Assembly: GCA_030145015.1 (NCBI GenBank)
Contig: JAQYWI010000021.1
Coordinates: 1 to 44,263, forward strand
Direction: 5' to 3'
Origin: Desulfobacterales bacterium
GTDB taxonomy: Bacteria > Desulfobacterota > Desulfobacteria > Desulfobacterales > JAHEIW01
DNA length: 44,263 bases
Numbering within the stretch: position 1 is the stretch's first letter; each line of letters starts with the position of its first letter. Below, in pieces: positions 1-9,429 of this stretch. The translations under genes were made by a program, and so were the position numbers. The notes beneath the pieces are model-generated. The model made no database searches and was not told the DNA's origin. It saw only the letters and a list, made by a program, of their open reading frames with translations.

Positions 1-52
1 CCTGCCGGTGTTTGCAATACCGAAAGATTAATTCTTCTGGAATAATGGGCAG

Positions 53-150
53 ATTAGTTTATCCGCAGATTACGCAGATTTCCGCAGATTATTATTTTCT
101 GTGTAATCTGCGGATAATATTTTTTTTGCCTAATCTGTGGATTAGTAGCC
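53..150. repeat. ATCTGCGGAT-type iterated inverted repeat, copy A
   Basis: The left arm (58-90) iterates CCGCAGATT at about 10-11 bp spacing. The right arm (99-147) carries the inverted form AATCTGCGGAT and a weaker AATCTGTGGAT. It is a short copy: the roughly 130-bp centre seen in the copies near 8,100 and 12,300 is missing. It lies 3' of the EF-G-like gene, which is read leftwards. No coding potential is evident. Confidence 0.8.
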
Positions 151-291
151 AGAGGGCAGAGAACAGAGTAGGGCAGCCCTCTGCGGCTGCCTTTTTACGG
201 CTGGCACAGAGGCCCCGCCTAAGGGTCGGGATGCAAGCACCGGCCCTACTCAGTCGAATCAAAGCCAGCAGCAAGCAGCCAGAAGCCAGAT
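151..291. other. Non-coding spacer with AGCCAG-type iterations
   Basis: This spacer follows the stop of the EF-G-like gene. From about 256 to 290 it iterates AGCCAG/AGCAAG words at about 7-10 bp spacing. The part between 165 and 225 is GC-rich and can form short hairpins (GGCAGCC and GCCTTTTTACGGC type). No gene is credible here. The iterated words resemble those of the spacer at 6,060-6,147. Confidence 0.5.
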
Positions 292-2364
292 TTATTGTTT
301 ACTCTTGTTCGCTTCTTCGATGATTTTATCTACGATCTGGGCAGGCACTTCATCATAATGGGAAAATTCGATGGTAAACATCCCACGGCCGCCCGTCATG
401 GATCGAAGATCCGAGGCGTAGCTTAAAAATTCCGCCATAGGCACCTGAGCATTAATCACCTGATTTTTTCCGGCGTTATCCATGCCCAGGACCCTGCCAC
501 GCCGACCATTGAGATCTCCCATGATATCTCCCATAAAGTCCTCCGGTGTCGTGACCGTCAGCTTCATGATCGGTTCCAGCAACGTTGGGCTGGCCTGTTC
601 AATCGCTTTTTTAAATGCCAACGAACCGGCGATTTTAAATGCCATCTCGGAAGAATCCACGGCGTGGTAAGATCCATCATCCAAGGTAACTTTGAAATCG
701 ACCGTGGGAACACCCGCCAATACACCTTTCTGAGAGGACTCAATAATACCCTTTTCGACTGCCGGAATGTATGTCTTGGGGATAACACCGCCTACGATTG
801 AATCGACAAACTCAAAACCTTTACCTCTGGGCAAAGGTTCAATTTGAATCCAGCAGTCACCGAACTGACCGTGACCCCCCGTCTGTTTCTTATGTTTGCC
901 CTGCACCCGGGCCTTGCCTTTAATGGTTTCCCGGTAAGGGACTTTGGGGGTATTTAACTGCGCTTCAACACCATATTTGCGCTTAAGTTTTTCAATAATG
1001 GTTTCAACATGTATCTGCCCTAAACCGGATAAAAGAATTTCTTTTGTTTCGGCCACACGCTCCAATTTAATGGATGGGTCCTCTTCAAGAAGTTTGGTCA
1101 GGGAGATAAAAATCTTATCTTCCTCGCCTTTGGATTTGGCTGTCAGAGCGAAAGAGATCAGGCTCGGAAGGGGATCAGAGCAATTGTATTGAATCCTGTT
1201 TGCGTCATCACAGAGCGTGTCAGCGGTTGCGGTTTCCTTTAGTTTAGCGACGGCGACGATGGATCCGGGACCGCCTTCGCTAGCCGGTTTTTGTTCTTTG
1301 CCGGCGATGGTTAATAACTGGGTAAATCTTTCCTTGGCTTCTTTATTGGGATTGTAAAAGGTGCCGTCACTCCCCAGCCGACCGGAAACTACCCGGAAGA
1401 TCGTCAATCGACCCGCATAGGGATCAGCCAGCGTTTTAACCACAAACCCGGAAAAAGGCGCATCTTCATCCGGAGCCCGTTCAATTTGATTGCCGCTGGA
1501 TGGATCCGAACCGGTTTTGGCCCCGCGGTCTTTTGGAGAAGGCATGCTGGTGACGATAAAATCCATGAGAAGATCGATGCCGATATTTTTCGTAGACGAT
1601 CCACAAACCACCGGTACAAAAATATGCGACAGGGTGCCTTTGCGCAATGCCGCATTTAATTCTTCTGCGGACAGGGTTTCACCTTCAAGGTACCTTTCAA
1701 TCAACTCATCGTCGGCTTCGGCAATATTCTCGATCAATGCCTCTCTTTCACTTTCCACCAGGTCCTGCATATCTGCAGGGATGTCTTGTTTTTTGGCCTT
1801 GCCGTTCGCGTCGTATATATAAGCCTGGTTGCGGATCAGATCTACAACCCCTTTAAATTCGTCTTCCGCACCGATGGGGAGCTGGAGAATAATCGGTTTA
1901 GGCGTAATACTGACTTTGGCATCTTCAAAAGTCCGATTAAAATCCGCCCGCTCACGGTCCAGCTTATTGATGAATATGACACCGGGTTGATCGAATTCTT
2001 TGGCAAACTCCAATGCCAGTTCGGTTTGAACTTTGATTCCGTCAACGGCATCGATGACCACCGCCACACCGTCAGCCGCCTGCATGCAGCTTTTGGTATC
2101 AGAGAAGAAATTCTGATCGCCGGGGGTGTCGATTAAATTTATGATATGGTCCTTCCAGCCGTATTGATGAAATCCGCTGCTGATACTTGAAGTGCGTTTG
2201 AGTTCTTCCGGCTCAAAATCCATGGCAGTGTTGCCTTCTGCGACGTTCCCCAAACGTTTAATCGTGCCGGAATTGTAAAGCAAAGCCTCCGCTAAAGACG
2301 TCTTGCCGGCGCCCCCATGGCCAATAAGTGCTATGTTTCTGATACGTTCCACCTTTTCACTCAT
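292..2364 (-). CDS. fusA2: EF-G-like translational GTPase (FusA2 type)
   Basis: This 690-residue protein has the full EF-G layout: an N-terminal GTPase domain, domain II, and domains III-V including the EF-G IV domain. The P-loop GHGGAGKT is at residues 15-22, DTPG at 79-82 and NKLD at 133-136. The P-loop has GG where canonical EF-G has an Asp-containing loop, which marks the second EF-G-like family found beside true EF-G in many bacteria. Family members bind GTP and are ribosome-associated, but their role is less certain than that of canonical FusA. The ATG start is preceded by GAGG at good spacing. It is probably transcribed alone, since 118 bases separate it from tlyA. No other fusA is visible in the window. 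Confidence 0.9.
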   Translation of the reverse strand: MSEKVERIRNIALIGHGGAGKTSLAEALLYNSGTIKRLGNVAEGNTAMDFEPEELKRTSSISSGFHQYGWKDHIINLIDTPGDQNFFSDTKSCMQAADGVAVVIDAVDGIKVQTELALEFAKEFDQPGVIFINKLDRERADFNRTFEDAKVSITPKPIILQLPIGAEDEFKGVVDLIRNQAYIYDANGKAKKQDIPADMQDLVESEREALIENIAEADDELIERYLEGETLSAEELNAALRKGTLSHIFVPVVCGSSTKNIGIDLLMDFIVTSMPSPKDRGAKTGSDPSSGNQIERAPDEDAPFSGFVVKTLADPYAGRLTIFRVVSGRLGSDGTFYNPNKEAKERFTQLLTIAGKEQKPASEGGPGSIVAVAKLKETATADTLCDDANRIQYNCSDPLPSLISFALTAKSKGEEDKIFISLTKLLEEDPSIKLERVAETKEILLSGLGQIHVETIIEKLKRKYGVEAQLNTPKVPYRETIKGKARVQGKHKKQTGGHGQFGDCWIQIEPLPRGKGFEFVDSIVGGVIPKTYIPAVEKGIIESSQKGVLAGVPTVDFKVTLDDGSYHAVDSSEMAFKIAGSLAFKKAIEQASPTLLEPIMKLTVTTPEDFMGDIMGDLNGRRGRVLGMDNAGKNQVINAQVPMAEFLSYASDLRSMTGGRGMFTIEFSHYDEVPAQIVDKIIEEANKSKQ

Positions 2365-2482
2365 TTAGATACCTCTTTCCGTTGGGTTTTATGGTGAAAA
2401 AATTTTTAAACGTAAATGAGTATCTGTTTCGTTAAAAAAAATCAAGTTAAAAAACGCCTGTTTGCTGATCAGGAAAGCGATT

Positions 2483-3217
2483 TTATTTTAAAAAGATGAA
2501 AAATTCACGATTGCCCTTGGGGCCTAGCAAGGGTGAAGGGCAAACCGACTGCGGTGTCAGCTTTAGGGTCCCGAAAAAGTCCGTTAAGTCCTTGAGGACC
2601 TGCTGATGCAGTTCCGGCTTCCTAACAACACCGCCTTTTCCAACCTGGCTTTTTCCGACTTCAAACTGAGGTTTAATCAGCGCGAGGATAGATGCATCGG
2701 GTTTTAAAAACTTAACGATGACCGGGACAACGATTTTAAGGGAAATAAAGGAAACATCAATGGTAACCAGATCCACCGGATCCGGTATCGTATCGGCTGC
2801 CATATGGCGGACATTGGTTCGCTCGATAACGATGACGCGCGGATCCTGGCGAAGCTTCCAGGCCAGCTGCCCGTACCCGACATCCACCGCATAGACGCGT
2901 TCGGCACCGTGCTGCAAAAGACAATCCGTAAATCCTCCGGTAGAGGCCCCCACATCGATGCAGATTGATTCGGTTACGTCCATCTGGAATTTTTGCAGTG
3001 CCGCTTCAAGTTTAAGGCCGCCTCTGCTGACATACGGAATATCAGTTCCCTTAAGTTCAACCGTATCATCGGGTGAAACATGAAAACCGGGCTTATCGAC
3101 CGGACGGTCATTGACCAGAACTTTTCCCGCCATGATCATGGCCTGGGACCGCTGGCGGCTTTGGGCCAGTCCTTTGGCGACAAGCATCAGATCAAGTCTG
3201 TGTTTTTTTGGGGACAC
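2483..3217 (-). CDS. tlyA: TlyA family rRNA 2'-O-methyltransferase
   Basis: An N-terminal S4 RNA-binding domain (RLDLMLVAKGLAQSR onwards) is followed by an FtsJ-like SAM methyltransferase domain with the SAM motif DVGASTGGFTD and a later LIKPQFEVG segment. TlyA enzymes methylate ribose 2'-OH of cytidines in 16S and 23S rRNA; some homologues were once called haemolysins. I place the start at the GTG at 3217, four bases after the dxs stop, because family members begin just before the RLD motif. A TTG at 3253 would add 12 residues and overlap dxs. The gene is the last of the xseA-xseB-ispA-dxs-tlyA run, so translational coupling to dxs is likely. Substrate position cannot be read from sequence. 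Confidence 0.88.
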   Translation of the reverse strand: MSPKKHRLDLMLVAKGLAQSRQRSQAMIMAGKVLVNDRPVDKPGFHVSPDDTVELKGTDIPYVSRGGLKLEAALQKFQMDVTESICIDVGASTGGFTDCLLQHGAERVYAVDVGYGQLAWKLRQDPRVIVIERTNVRHMAADTIPDPVDLVTIDVSFISLKIVVPVIVKFLKPDASILALIKPQFEVGKSQVGKGGVVRKPELHQQVLKDLTDFFGTLKLTPQSVCPSPLLGPKGNREFFIFLK

Positions 3218-3221
3218 CTGA

Positions 3222-5144
3222 TCAGACAGCCTGGCTGTTCGGCCATTGGGCAAGCCGATTGTCGGTATTCCTCACCAGATGATTCGCGGTTTCGACAATG
3301 GCGGCAGCATCAATACCATATTTGGATCTGAGAAGATTTTGCGGGCCGTGCTCGACAAATGTGTCCGGTATCCCGATGCGTTCCAACTGAAAACCGGTGA
3401 TGCCGGCGTCATTGAGGGCTTCTAAAACCGCACTGCCAAATCCTCCCTGGCGAACATTTTCCTCTATGGTAATGATTCGCGGGATTTTTTTGGCCAGGGA
3501 ACCAATAAGTTCTATATCCAGGGGCTTTACGAAGCGGCAGTTCACCACAGCCGCTGAAATGCACTGTTTGGACAACTCCGCACAGGCATCCAAGGCCTCA
3601 TAAACCATGCGGCCAACGGCCAGAACAAGCACATCTTCACCTTCCTTCAATATTTGACCTTTACCGATAGGAATGGGCTCAAGGTCTTTGTCCAGAATAC
3701 CGCCTGTGCCTGATCCCCGGGGATATCGGAGGGCAATCGGTCCATCATGTTTCAAAGCGGTCATCAGCATCCGGCGCATCTCATTCTCATCTTTAGGCGC
3801 CATGACCACCATGTTGGGCAGATTTCTAAGATAGCTCAAGTCAAAAAGGCCATGATGGGTGGAACCGTCTTCTCCAACAATGCCGCCGCGGTCGATAGCG
3901 AATACGACATGCAACGACTCCAGACAAACGTCATGTAAAATTTGATCATAGGCCCGCTGTAAAAAAGTGGAGTAAACGGCAACCACCGGTTTTAACCCTT
4001 CGGTGGCCAATCCGGCGGCAAAGGTGACGCCATGCTGTTCCGCAATTCCCACATCAAAAAATCTCTCCGGAAACAATTCTGAAAATTTCGTCAAACCCGT
4101 GCCTTCGGGCATGGCAGCAGTCACGGCGATGATTTTCTCATCCTCTTTTGCCAGCTGCACCATGGTATCGCCAAAAACCTGGGTGTAGGAAGGGTAGGGG
4201 CTCTTTTTGTCCAGGCAGTTGCCGGTTTCGACTTCAAACTGGGTGCAGCCGTGAAAATAAACCGGATTCTTTTCAGCCGGCGGATATCCTTTGCCTTTCT
4301 GGGTCAGGACATGCAATAGAACCGGCTCTTTGAGGTAGTTGATGTTATTTAATATGTCAATTAAATGATTCAATTTGTGTCCATCAATCGGGCCGAAATA
4401 CTCAAAATTAAAGGCTTCAAACAGCATTCCCGGGGTTACGAAGGTTTTCAAGCTTTCTTCGGTTCTTTTCGCTAACTGATAAATATCGTCTCCGAATTTA
4501 GGCAGCCATTTAAGAAAGTCACCCAGTTCTTTTCTCAGGTCCTGGACTCTCTTCCCGGAAAACTTGCGACTCAGAAAAGATGATAGGGCGCCGACATTGG
4601 GAGATATGGACATCTCATTGTCATTGAGGATGACAACAAGGTTTTTATCCTTATGGGTATCCCCGGCCTGGTTGAGTCCTTCGTAAGCGAGTCCGGCGGT
4701 CATAGAGCCGTCACCGATGACCGCAATCACCTTGGCATCTTCATCCTTTAAATCCTTCGCGCAGGCGATACCGAGGCTGGCGGATATGGAGGTGCTGCTG
4801 TGTCCCGTTGTAAAGGTATCATAAGCGCTTTCGCTGCGTCGGGTAAATCCGGAAATTCCATTAAACTGACGCAGGGTATGAAATTGATCGCGTCGACCGG
4901 TAAGCAGTTTGTGGGCATAGGCCTGATGGCCGACATCCCAGATGACCTTGTCCCGGGGGGTGTCAAAAACATAATGAATCGCAATCGCCAGTTCGACCGC
5001 CCCAAGACTCGGGGCCAAATGGCCGCCGGTTTTGGATACCACATCGACAATAAATTTACGGATTTCTCCTGCCAGTTCCGGAAGATCTTTGCGGGAAATT
5101 TTCTTCAAATCAGCCGGTGAATTAACCTGTTCTAGAAGACTCAA
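3222..5144 (-). CDS. dxs: 1-deoxy-D-xylulose-5-phosphate synthase
   Basis: This enzyme condenses pyruvate and glyceraldehyde 3-phosphate to DXP, the first step of the MEP isoprenoid pathway, using thiamine diphosphate. The thiamine-binding GDGSMTAG segment, the central [14 protein letters not shown] segment and the pyrimidine-domain motif with the catalytic Glu ([13 protein letters not shown]) are all present. The reading frame extends upstream to an ATG at 5237, but that would overlap ispA by 71 bases and add 31 unrelated residues. The TTG at 5144 follows a GGAG at good spacing and gives the family-typical beginning [15 protein letters not shown] and a normal length of 640 residues. The ispA stop is 22 bases upstream. 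Together with ispA here and ispD at 29.2 kb, the window holds three isoprenoid genes. Confidence 0.95.
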   Translation of the reverse strand: MSLLEQVNSPADLKKISRKDLPELAGEIRKFIVDVVSKTGGHLAPSLGAVELAIAIHYVFDTPRDKVIWDVGHQAYAHKLLTGRRDQFHTLRQFNGISGFTRRSESAYDTFTTGHSSTSISASLGIACAKDLKDEDAKVIAVIGDGSMTAGLAYEGLNQAGDTHKDKNLVVILNDNEMSISPNVGALSSFLSRKFSGKRVQDLRKELGDFLKWLPKFGDDIYQLAKRTEESLKTFVTPGMLFEAFNFEYFGPIDGHKLNHLIDILNNINYLKEPVLLHVLTQKGKGYPPAEKNPVYFHGCTQFEVETGNCLDKKSPYPSYTQVFGDTMVQLAKEDEKIIAVTAAMPEGTGLTKFSELFPERFFDVGIAEQHGVTFAAGLATEGLKPVVAVYSTFLQRAYDQILHDVCLESLHVVFAIDRGGIVGEDGSTHHGLFDLSYLRNLPNMVVMAPKDENEMRRMLMTALKHDGPIALRYPRGSGTGGILDKDLEPIPIGKGQILKEGEDVLVLAVGRMVYEALDACAELSKQCISAAVVNCRFVKPLDIELIGSLAKKIPRIITIEENVRQGGFGSAVLEALNDAGITGFQLERIGIPDTFVEHGPQNLLRSKYGIDAAAIVETANHLVRNTDNRLAQWPNSQAV

Positions 5145-5166
5145 TTTTTTTCTCCAAACGTTTTTC

Positions 5167-6057
5167 TTATTTCTTTCTTTCGACGATATATTTCGCAATT
5201 GCACGTAAGGGCTCAGCCTTCTGATCAAAGGATTCAAGCGCCTGCAGTGCGTTTTCTACCAACCGTCTCGCAAAATCTTTAGATTCTTTAAGGCCCAGCA
5301 GGGAAGGGTAGGTCGTTTTATTGCGAAGTTTATCGGTTCCGACGGCCTTGCCCATAATTTCAGGATCACCCTCGACATTTAAAATATCATCAGTTACCTG
5401 AAAAGCAAGGCCAATGTTCTGCGCATAGCTTTCAAGCATTGAAATTCGGGTTGAATTTAAACCACCCAGTACCGCCCCGCTGCTTAAGGACGCTTCGATT
5501 AAGGCACCGGTTTTTAAGCGATGCATGGATTTCAACTCAGCCAATGTCAGCGGTATGCCTTCCGAAGCCATATCCAGCATCTGGCCTTGAATCATACCGC
5601 AATAACCGGCTGCATACGAAATCGATCGAATGACACTCAACCACTTTGGGGCCTGTTCCACCTTGCGGAGTTCAATCGAAGAAAGCGTTTGAAACGCTAA
5701 TGTCAGCAAGGCGTCTCCGGCAAGAATGGCGGTGGCTTCGTCAAAAGCCATGTGACAGGTCGGCTTTCCTCTACGCAAGGCGTCATCGTCCATGGCTGGA
5801 AGGTCATCGTGAATCAAAGAGTAAGTATGGATCATTTCAAGAGCACAGGCAGCCGGCAGGGCATCTTCAGGATCACCGCCGGCCGTCTCCGTCGCTGCCA
5901 GGCATAATACCGGTCGAATGCGCTTGCCCCCCGCCATCAAAGAGTATGTCATGGCCTCAAGTATGCGGTCAGCCCTGTCAGCGGTTTTTAAAAGGGATTC
6001 CAGCGCGCGGTTAATCCGTTTATTATGCTCAGTGAAGTATGCATTCAAGTCAAACAT
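5167..6057 (-). CDS. ispA: Polyprenyl diphosphate synthase (farnesyl/geranyl type)
   Basis: Isoprenyl diphosphate synthase of the short-chain trans type. The first Asp-rich motif is DDLPAMDD and the second is [16 protein letters not shown] near the N-terminus binds substrate. It condenses IPP with allylic diphosphates to give GPP/FPP, fed by the MEP pathway begun by the adjacent dxs. I chose the ATG at 6057; an in-frame GTG at 6084 exists, but its nine extra codons come from an iterated CTGGCTCC-type intergenic repeat. It lies downstream of xseB and upstream of dxs, the classic xseB-ispA-dxs order. Exact product chain length is not readable. Confidence 0.93.
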   Translation of the reverse strand: MFDLNAYFTEHNKRINRALESLLKTADRADRILEAMTYSLMAGGKRIRPVLCLAATETAGGDPEDALPAACALEMIHTYSLIHDDLPAMDDDALRRGKPTCHMAFDEATAILAGDALLTLAFQTLSSIELRKVEQAPKWLSVIRSISYAAGYCGMIQGQMLDMASEGIPLTLAELKSMHRLKTGALIEASLSSGAVLGGLNSTRISMLESYAQNIGLAFQVTDDILNVEGDPEIMGKAVGTDKLRNKTTYPSLLGLKESKDFARRLVENALQALESFDQKAEPLRAIAKYIVERKK

Positions 6058-6059
6058 AG

Positions 6060-6147
6060 ATTCTGGCCCCTGGCTCCTGGTCACTGGCTCCTTTCAGCTT
6101 GTCTCTGGCTCAGCCGGCAACCAGTAGCAAGTAGCCAGAAGCCAAGA
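6060..6147. repeat. CTGGCTCCTGG-type mirrored iterated repeat
   Basis: The left arm (about 6060-6090) iterates CTGG/CTGGCTCC. The right arm (about 6119-6147) iterates AGTAGC/AGCCAG. The reverse complement of the right arm matches the left at 17 of 23 aligned positions by hand. The element fills the xseB-ispA gap, starting five bases after the xseB stop. Confidence 0.65.
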
Positions 6148-6151
6148 AGGG

Positions 6152-6394
6152 TTAGTCGCCATCCTTATCATCGTCGGAACTAAACGGCTTTTCAGCAATC
6201 CGGCCTTCGGCGTTCTTCAACAAAATAGAGACTTTTTTTTCGGTTTCGTCCAGTTTTTCGGAACAGGATTTCGTCAGTCTCATACCTTCTTCAAACTTTT
6301 TAATTGCGGTTTCGAGGGGCAGATTACCACCTTCGAGTTCCTGGACAATCCGCTCAAGCTGTTTCATCGATTGTTCGAATGTTTTTGGGGCCAT
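6152..6394 (-). CDS. xseB: Exonuclease VII small subunit
   Basis: This 80-residue protein has the XseB signature: FEQSMKQLERIVQELEGG followed by LPLETAIKKFEEGM, then a helical stretch and an acidic tail (SSDDDKDGD). It forms the exonuclease VII complex with XseA, several small subunits per large one, degrading single-stranded DNA to oligonucleotides. Its start lies inside the 3' end of xseA (41-base overlap), so translation is probably coupled. Length is normal for the family. The acidic tail is typical of some homologues and not diagnostic. Confidence 0.95.
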   Translation of the reverse strand: MAPKTFEQSMKQLERIVQELEGGNLPLETAIKKFEEGMRLTKSCSEKLDETEKKVSILLKNAEGRIAEKPFSSDDDKDGD

Positions 6395-7790
6395 TTTCAG
6401 ATTTTTCCTTTACTCGACAAGTTAGGGACCCTTTTGCAACCATTACTTCAAGATCCTGGTTGATGGCAACGCGCTTCGGATTCCGAACTACTTTTAAATC
6501 AGGAATCGTCCGGGTAATACTGTAACCCCGCTCTAAAATTGCAATGGGGCTCAGGGTCTCCAGCCGGGCCCTTAGTTCAGCCAGGCGGGCCGATTTATCT
6601 CCTAATGTTTTATTAAAGTTTTTAAGAAGGTTGTATGTATTTTGTTTAATTATTACATTAAAGTTATAAATTTGCGAATTTGGATTGTGTGCAACCAGCC
6701 GGTCTTGCCACCAATTTAAGCCTTCTTTTTTGCGCTCCAAAAGAATTAAGGCTTGCCGGCTAAGGCGTGAGGTAAAATCATCCAATCGCAGGCGCCAGTC
6801 CTGAATCTGTCTTTTAGGATCAACCAATCTTTTGGCAACATCCGTCAGATTTAACCTTAAACGCTCAATTATGTTGGATATTCGATATCCAAGGGCTGCA
6901 AATGTATCGTTAACTGACCGTAATAATTCATTTTTTAAAGGTACTGCCAATTCGGCCGCTGCCGAAGGCGTCGGGGCTCTTAAATCGGCCACAAAATCGG
7001 CAATCGTATAATCCGTTTCATGTCCAACCGCAGAGATAACCGGTATACGGGACGCAAATACGGCCTTGGCAACACGCTCACTGTTGAAGGCCTGCAGATC
7101 CTCCAGTGATCCGCCACCGCGCGCCAGAACGGCCACATCACAGTCAGCCCTTTGATTCAACAACTCCACAGCGGCAACGATTTCATCTTCGGCACCGTCG
7201 CCTTGAACTTTGACGGGAAAAATCTGAATGTTCATATTCGGAAAGCGCCGATCGATAATGTTGAGCATATCATGAAGCACGGCACCGGATGGTGACGTCA
7301 TCAGGGCAATTTTTTGGGGCAAAAACGGTATCGCTTGCTTATATGTATCATCAAAAAGACCATCTTCAGCCAGACGCGCCTTGAGCTTTTCATAGGCGAC
7401 TTGCAGAGCGCCGACGCCGGCCGGTTCCATGTATTCCAGAATGATCTGATAGGTGCCCCGGGGCTCATAGACGCTCAGGCGACCCATACCGGTGATGCGC
7501 ATTCCATCTTCGGGTTCAAATTTTAGTTTTCGCTGCTGGCCCCGAAACATCACGGCATTGATCTGCGCGGCTTCATCTTTGAGGGTAAAATAAAAGTGGC
7601 CGGACACGGGAATCCGAAAATTAGAAATTTCCCCGACAATCCAGACAAATGGAAACTGCTCCTCCAAAAGTGATTTAATATCGGCATTGAGTTGCGAAAC
7701 CGTATAAACTTTTCGGGTCTGGTGCATCCCGTCGAACGCATCAAACCCGCCAAGCGGATCGGTCATATTATTATCATCATTCGGGGTCAT
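6354..7790 (-). CDS. xseA: Exonuclease VII large subunit
   Basis: A 478-residue XseA with the N-terminal OB-fold (VSQLNADIKSLLEEQF, then VSGHFYFTLKD and GRLSVYEPRGTYQ) and the nuclease core (ALMTSPSGAVLHD, ARGGGSLEDL, SAVGHETDYTIADFVAD, RAPTPSAAAEL), followed by a long helical C-terminal region. It is the catalytic subunit of the ssDNA exonuclease. About 22 residues precede the family-conserved KVYTVSQL segment, so the exact start (ATG 7790, or the ATG nine codons in) is not certain. It is the first gene of xseA-xseB-ispA-dxs-tlyA; the operon promoter should lie between 7,791 and about 8,080. Confidence 0.95.
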   Translation of the reverse strand: MTPNDDNNMTDPLGGFDAFDGMHQTRKVYTVSQLNADIKSLLEEQFPFVWIVGEISNFRIPVSGHFYFTLKDEAAQINAVMFRGQQRKLKFEPEDGMRITGMGRLSVYEPRGTYQIILEYMEPAGVGALQVAYEKLKARLAEDGLFDDTYKQAIPFLPQKIALMTSPSGAVLHDMLNIIDRRFPNMNIQIFPVKVQGDGAEDEIVAAVELLNQRADCDVAVLARGGGSLEDLQAFNSERVAKAVFASRIPVISAVGHETDYTIADFVADLRAPTPSAAAELAVPLKNELLRSVNDTFAALGYRISNIIERLRLNLTDVAKRLVDPKRQIQDWRLRLDDFTSRLSRQALILLERKKEGLNWWQDRLVAHNPNSQIYNFNVIIKQNTYNLLKNFNKTLGDKSARLAELRARLETLSPIAILERGYSITRTIPDLKVVRNPKRVAINQDLEVMVAKGSLTCRVKEKSENGPKNIRTIDETA

Positions 7791-8072
7791 ATTTCAATCT
7801 CAGTTAATTTTGGAGCATATTACTAATAGAGTGTTGGATTCGTTCTTTCGTTGCGTGTTACGGGTTACGAGTTGCGGGTTATGCTTCGATACTCCGATTC
7901 TCCATCACTGGTACTTCAAGACCGAATTTCCGTACTAAACGTCTGATAATGGATATTATGTAAACTTTCGTGTAGAACTTTGAAAATCCAACATTTTTGA
8001 CGGAAAAATTGCCTTTTGGGCTCCCCTTTTAGAATATTGATTTCAAATACTCGGAAACTGAGAATAACGAAT
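7791..8072. other. Non-coding gap upstream of xseA
   Basis: No gene is supported. A one-arm iteration of GTTACGGG/GTTGCGGG words runs from about 7848 to 7882 (period about 7-10 bp) with no clear mirrored partner. The remaining AT-rich sequence may contain the xseA operon promoter, but I could not pick out a convincing -35/-10 pair. Confidence 0.5.
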
Positions 8073-8306
8073 ATCCGCCGATTACGCCAAAAAATATTAT
8101 CCGCAGATTACACAGATTTCAAAATAAAATGAAAAGCTGTAAATTATGGTGTAATGTACCCGTTTGGCCTTTTACCTGCTCTTCAAGGTTATAAAGGTTG
8201 AACGGATCATTAAAATAAATAATAATCTGCGAAAATCTGCGTAATCTGCGGATATAAGTTTATCTTTTGAATAATTTGCTATATCTGCGGATTAAGCAGG
8301 TCTTCG
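8073..8306. repeat. ATCTGCGGAT-type element, full copy B
   Basis: The left arm (about 8076-8130) contains CCGCCGATTACGCC, then TTATCCGCAGATTACACAG. The right arm (about 8222-8303) contains AATCTGCG, AATCTGCGTAATCTGCGGAT and a further ATCTGCGGAT. The centre (about 8131-8218) shares ordered words with copy C at 12.3 kb: CTGTAA, GGTGTAATGTAC/GTCCGTGTACT, GTTTGGCC/GTTTTGGCC, CTCTTCA/GTTCTTCA, TATAAAGG and AATAAATAATAATC. It ends 17 bases from the stop of the small leftward gene at 8323. Confidence 0.85.
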
Positions 8307-8322
8307 TTTGTTATAATCCACT

Positions 8323-8592
8323 TTATTCCTCGGCGTATTTTTCCAGCAATTCGCGTACAGCCGGGATAATATACAGGTCCTCATGGGGTATCGTGGCAAG
8401 CTGGGCGGCCAGGATTCCGATTTTTTTATGAACGGACTTGTGTTTGTCCATGATAAACAAATTCTGGCCTTTAACGGAACAGAGACCGCTTTGAACTTTA
8501 ATCCCCGACGCCCTCAGATTTTGTTCGGAAACTGTAATCTGCATGCGTTCGGCCAGATCTTTAAGCTCTTGATACAGTTGATCGGGTTTCAT
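8323..8592 (-). CDS. Conserved-looking small protein, unknown
   Basis: I do not recognise this 89-residue protein. It has no signal peptide or membrane segment. A helical N-terminus (PDQLYQELKDLAERMQITVSEQNL) is followed by a compact part with alternating hydrophobic residues (SGLCSVKGQNLFIMDKHKS) and a helical end (AVRELLEKYAEE). The GxCxVKGxxxxxxDKxxS pattern looks like a beta-hairpin fold. Upstream is only a weak AAAGAAA ribosome site. It is divergent from the Bax-inhibitor gene, whose start is 97 bases away. The codon pattern looks real, but function cannot be assigned. Confidence 0.75.
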   Translation of the reverse strand: MKPDQLYQELKDLAERMQITVSEQNLRASGIKVQSGLCSVKGQNLFIMDKHKSVHKKIGILAAQLATIPHEDLYIIPAVRELLEKYAEE

Positions 8593-8613
8593 TTTCTTTA
8601 GACGCTACAAGCC

Positions 8614-8641
8614 TTGAAAATTGCGGCTTATGTGTTATTAT
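8614..8641 (+). promoter_or_regulatory. Candidate sigma-70 promoter for BI-1 gene
   Basis: TTGAAA at 8614-8619 and TATTAT at 8636-8641 are separated by 16 bases, upstream of the gene starting at 8689. Assigned by eye only; the AT-rich stretch offers a second TATTAT at 8639. Confidence 0.4.
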
Positions 8642-8688
8642 TATCAAACATTAACCATTTTAGGTAATATACGCACAGGAGGCACTAC

Positions 8689-9390
8689 ATGGAGTCCATA
8701 TCAGCAAAACAGACACAAGTCCAGGTTCGTGTAAACGCGTTCATTCGGAGTGTATACAATTGGATGGCGATCGGCCTAGCCCTGACCGGTTTTGTTGCTT
8801 TTTATGTGTACAACACACCGGCTTTGAGGGACCTTATTTTTGGCAATATGATCCTTTTTTACGGTCTTATTATCGCTGAACTGGCCCTTGTGTTTACCAT
8901 CAGCGCGCGTGTCCATAAAATGCAGGCTTCAACCGCCACCGCCCTGTTTGTTCTCTATGCGGTCTTAAACGGGGCTACCTTATCATTTATATTCCTTATT
9001 TACACGCATTCATCCATCGCTTCAACATTCTTTGTTTGTGCCGCCACATTTATTGCCTGCAGTATCTACGGATGGACGACCAAACGCGACCTAACCTCCA
9101 TGGGCGGGTTCATGATGATGGGTTTAATCGGCATTATCATCGCCACGGTGGTCAACCTATTTATCCGCAGTTCAGCAATGCACATGATCATCGGCTACAT
9201 CGGGGTTCTGATTTTTATCGGATTGACCGCCTATGATACCCAGCACCTGAAAACCATGGCAGTTTCACAGCCTGCAGATATCGGCGCCGGCGCCGTTCGC
9301 AAGGGAGCCATTCTAGGTGCGCTGAAATTGTATCTGGATTTTATTAATCTGTTTCTGATGTTGCTTAGGATTCTCGGTAACAGAGAGTAA
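8689..9390 (+). CDS. Bax inhibitor-1/YccA family membrane protein
   Basis: A 233-residue protein with about seven hydrophobic segments (WMAIGLALTGFVAFYVY, LILFYGLIIAELALVFTI-like, later ATFIACSIYGW and the MMMGLIGIIIATVVNLFI region) and the C-terminal family signature YDTQHLK followed by GALKLYLDFINLFLMLLR. The layout matches bacterial BI-1/YbhL/YccA proteins of the inner membrane. The family includes calcium-leak channels and a modulator of the FtsH protease, but the role of this member is not known. A strong AGGAGG lies seven bases before the ATG. It stands alone, convergent with glmM. Confidence 0.92.
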   Translation: MESISAKQTQVQVRVNAFIRSVYNWMAIGLALTGFVAFYVYNTPALRDLIFGNMILFYGLIIAELALVFTISARVHKMQASTATALFVLYAVLNGATLSFIFLIYTHSSIASTFFVCAATFIACSIYGWTTKRDLTSMGGFMMMGLIGIIIATVVNLFIRSSAMHMIIGYIGVLIFIGLTAYDTQHLKTMAVSQPADIGAGAVRKGAILGALKLYLDFINLFLMLLRILGNRE

Positions 9391-9429
9391 CGAATATTCG
9401 CAGATCACCCAAAAAAATATTATCCGCAG
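9391..9429. repeat. ATCTGCGGAT-type element, partial copy D
   Basis: The 39 bases match the first part of copy B, including CGAATATTCGCAGATCACCC, AAAAAAATATTATCCGCAG. The match stops exactly at the glmM stop codon, so this copy is the outer left arm only and fills the whole gap between two convergent genes. Confidence 0.75.
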
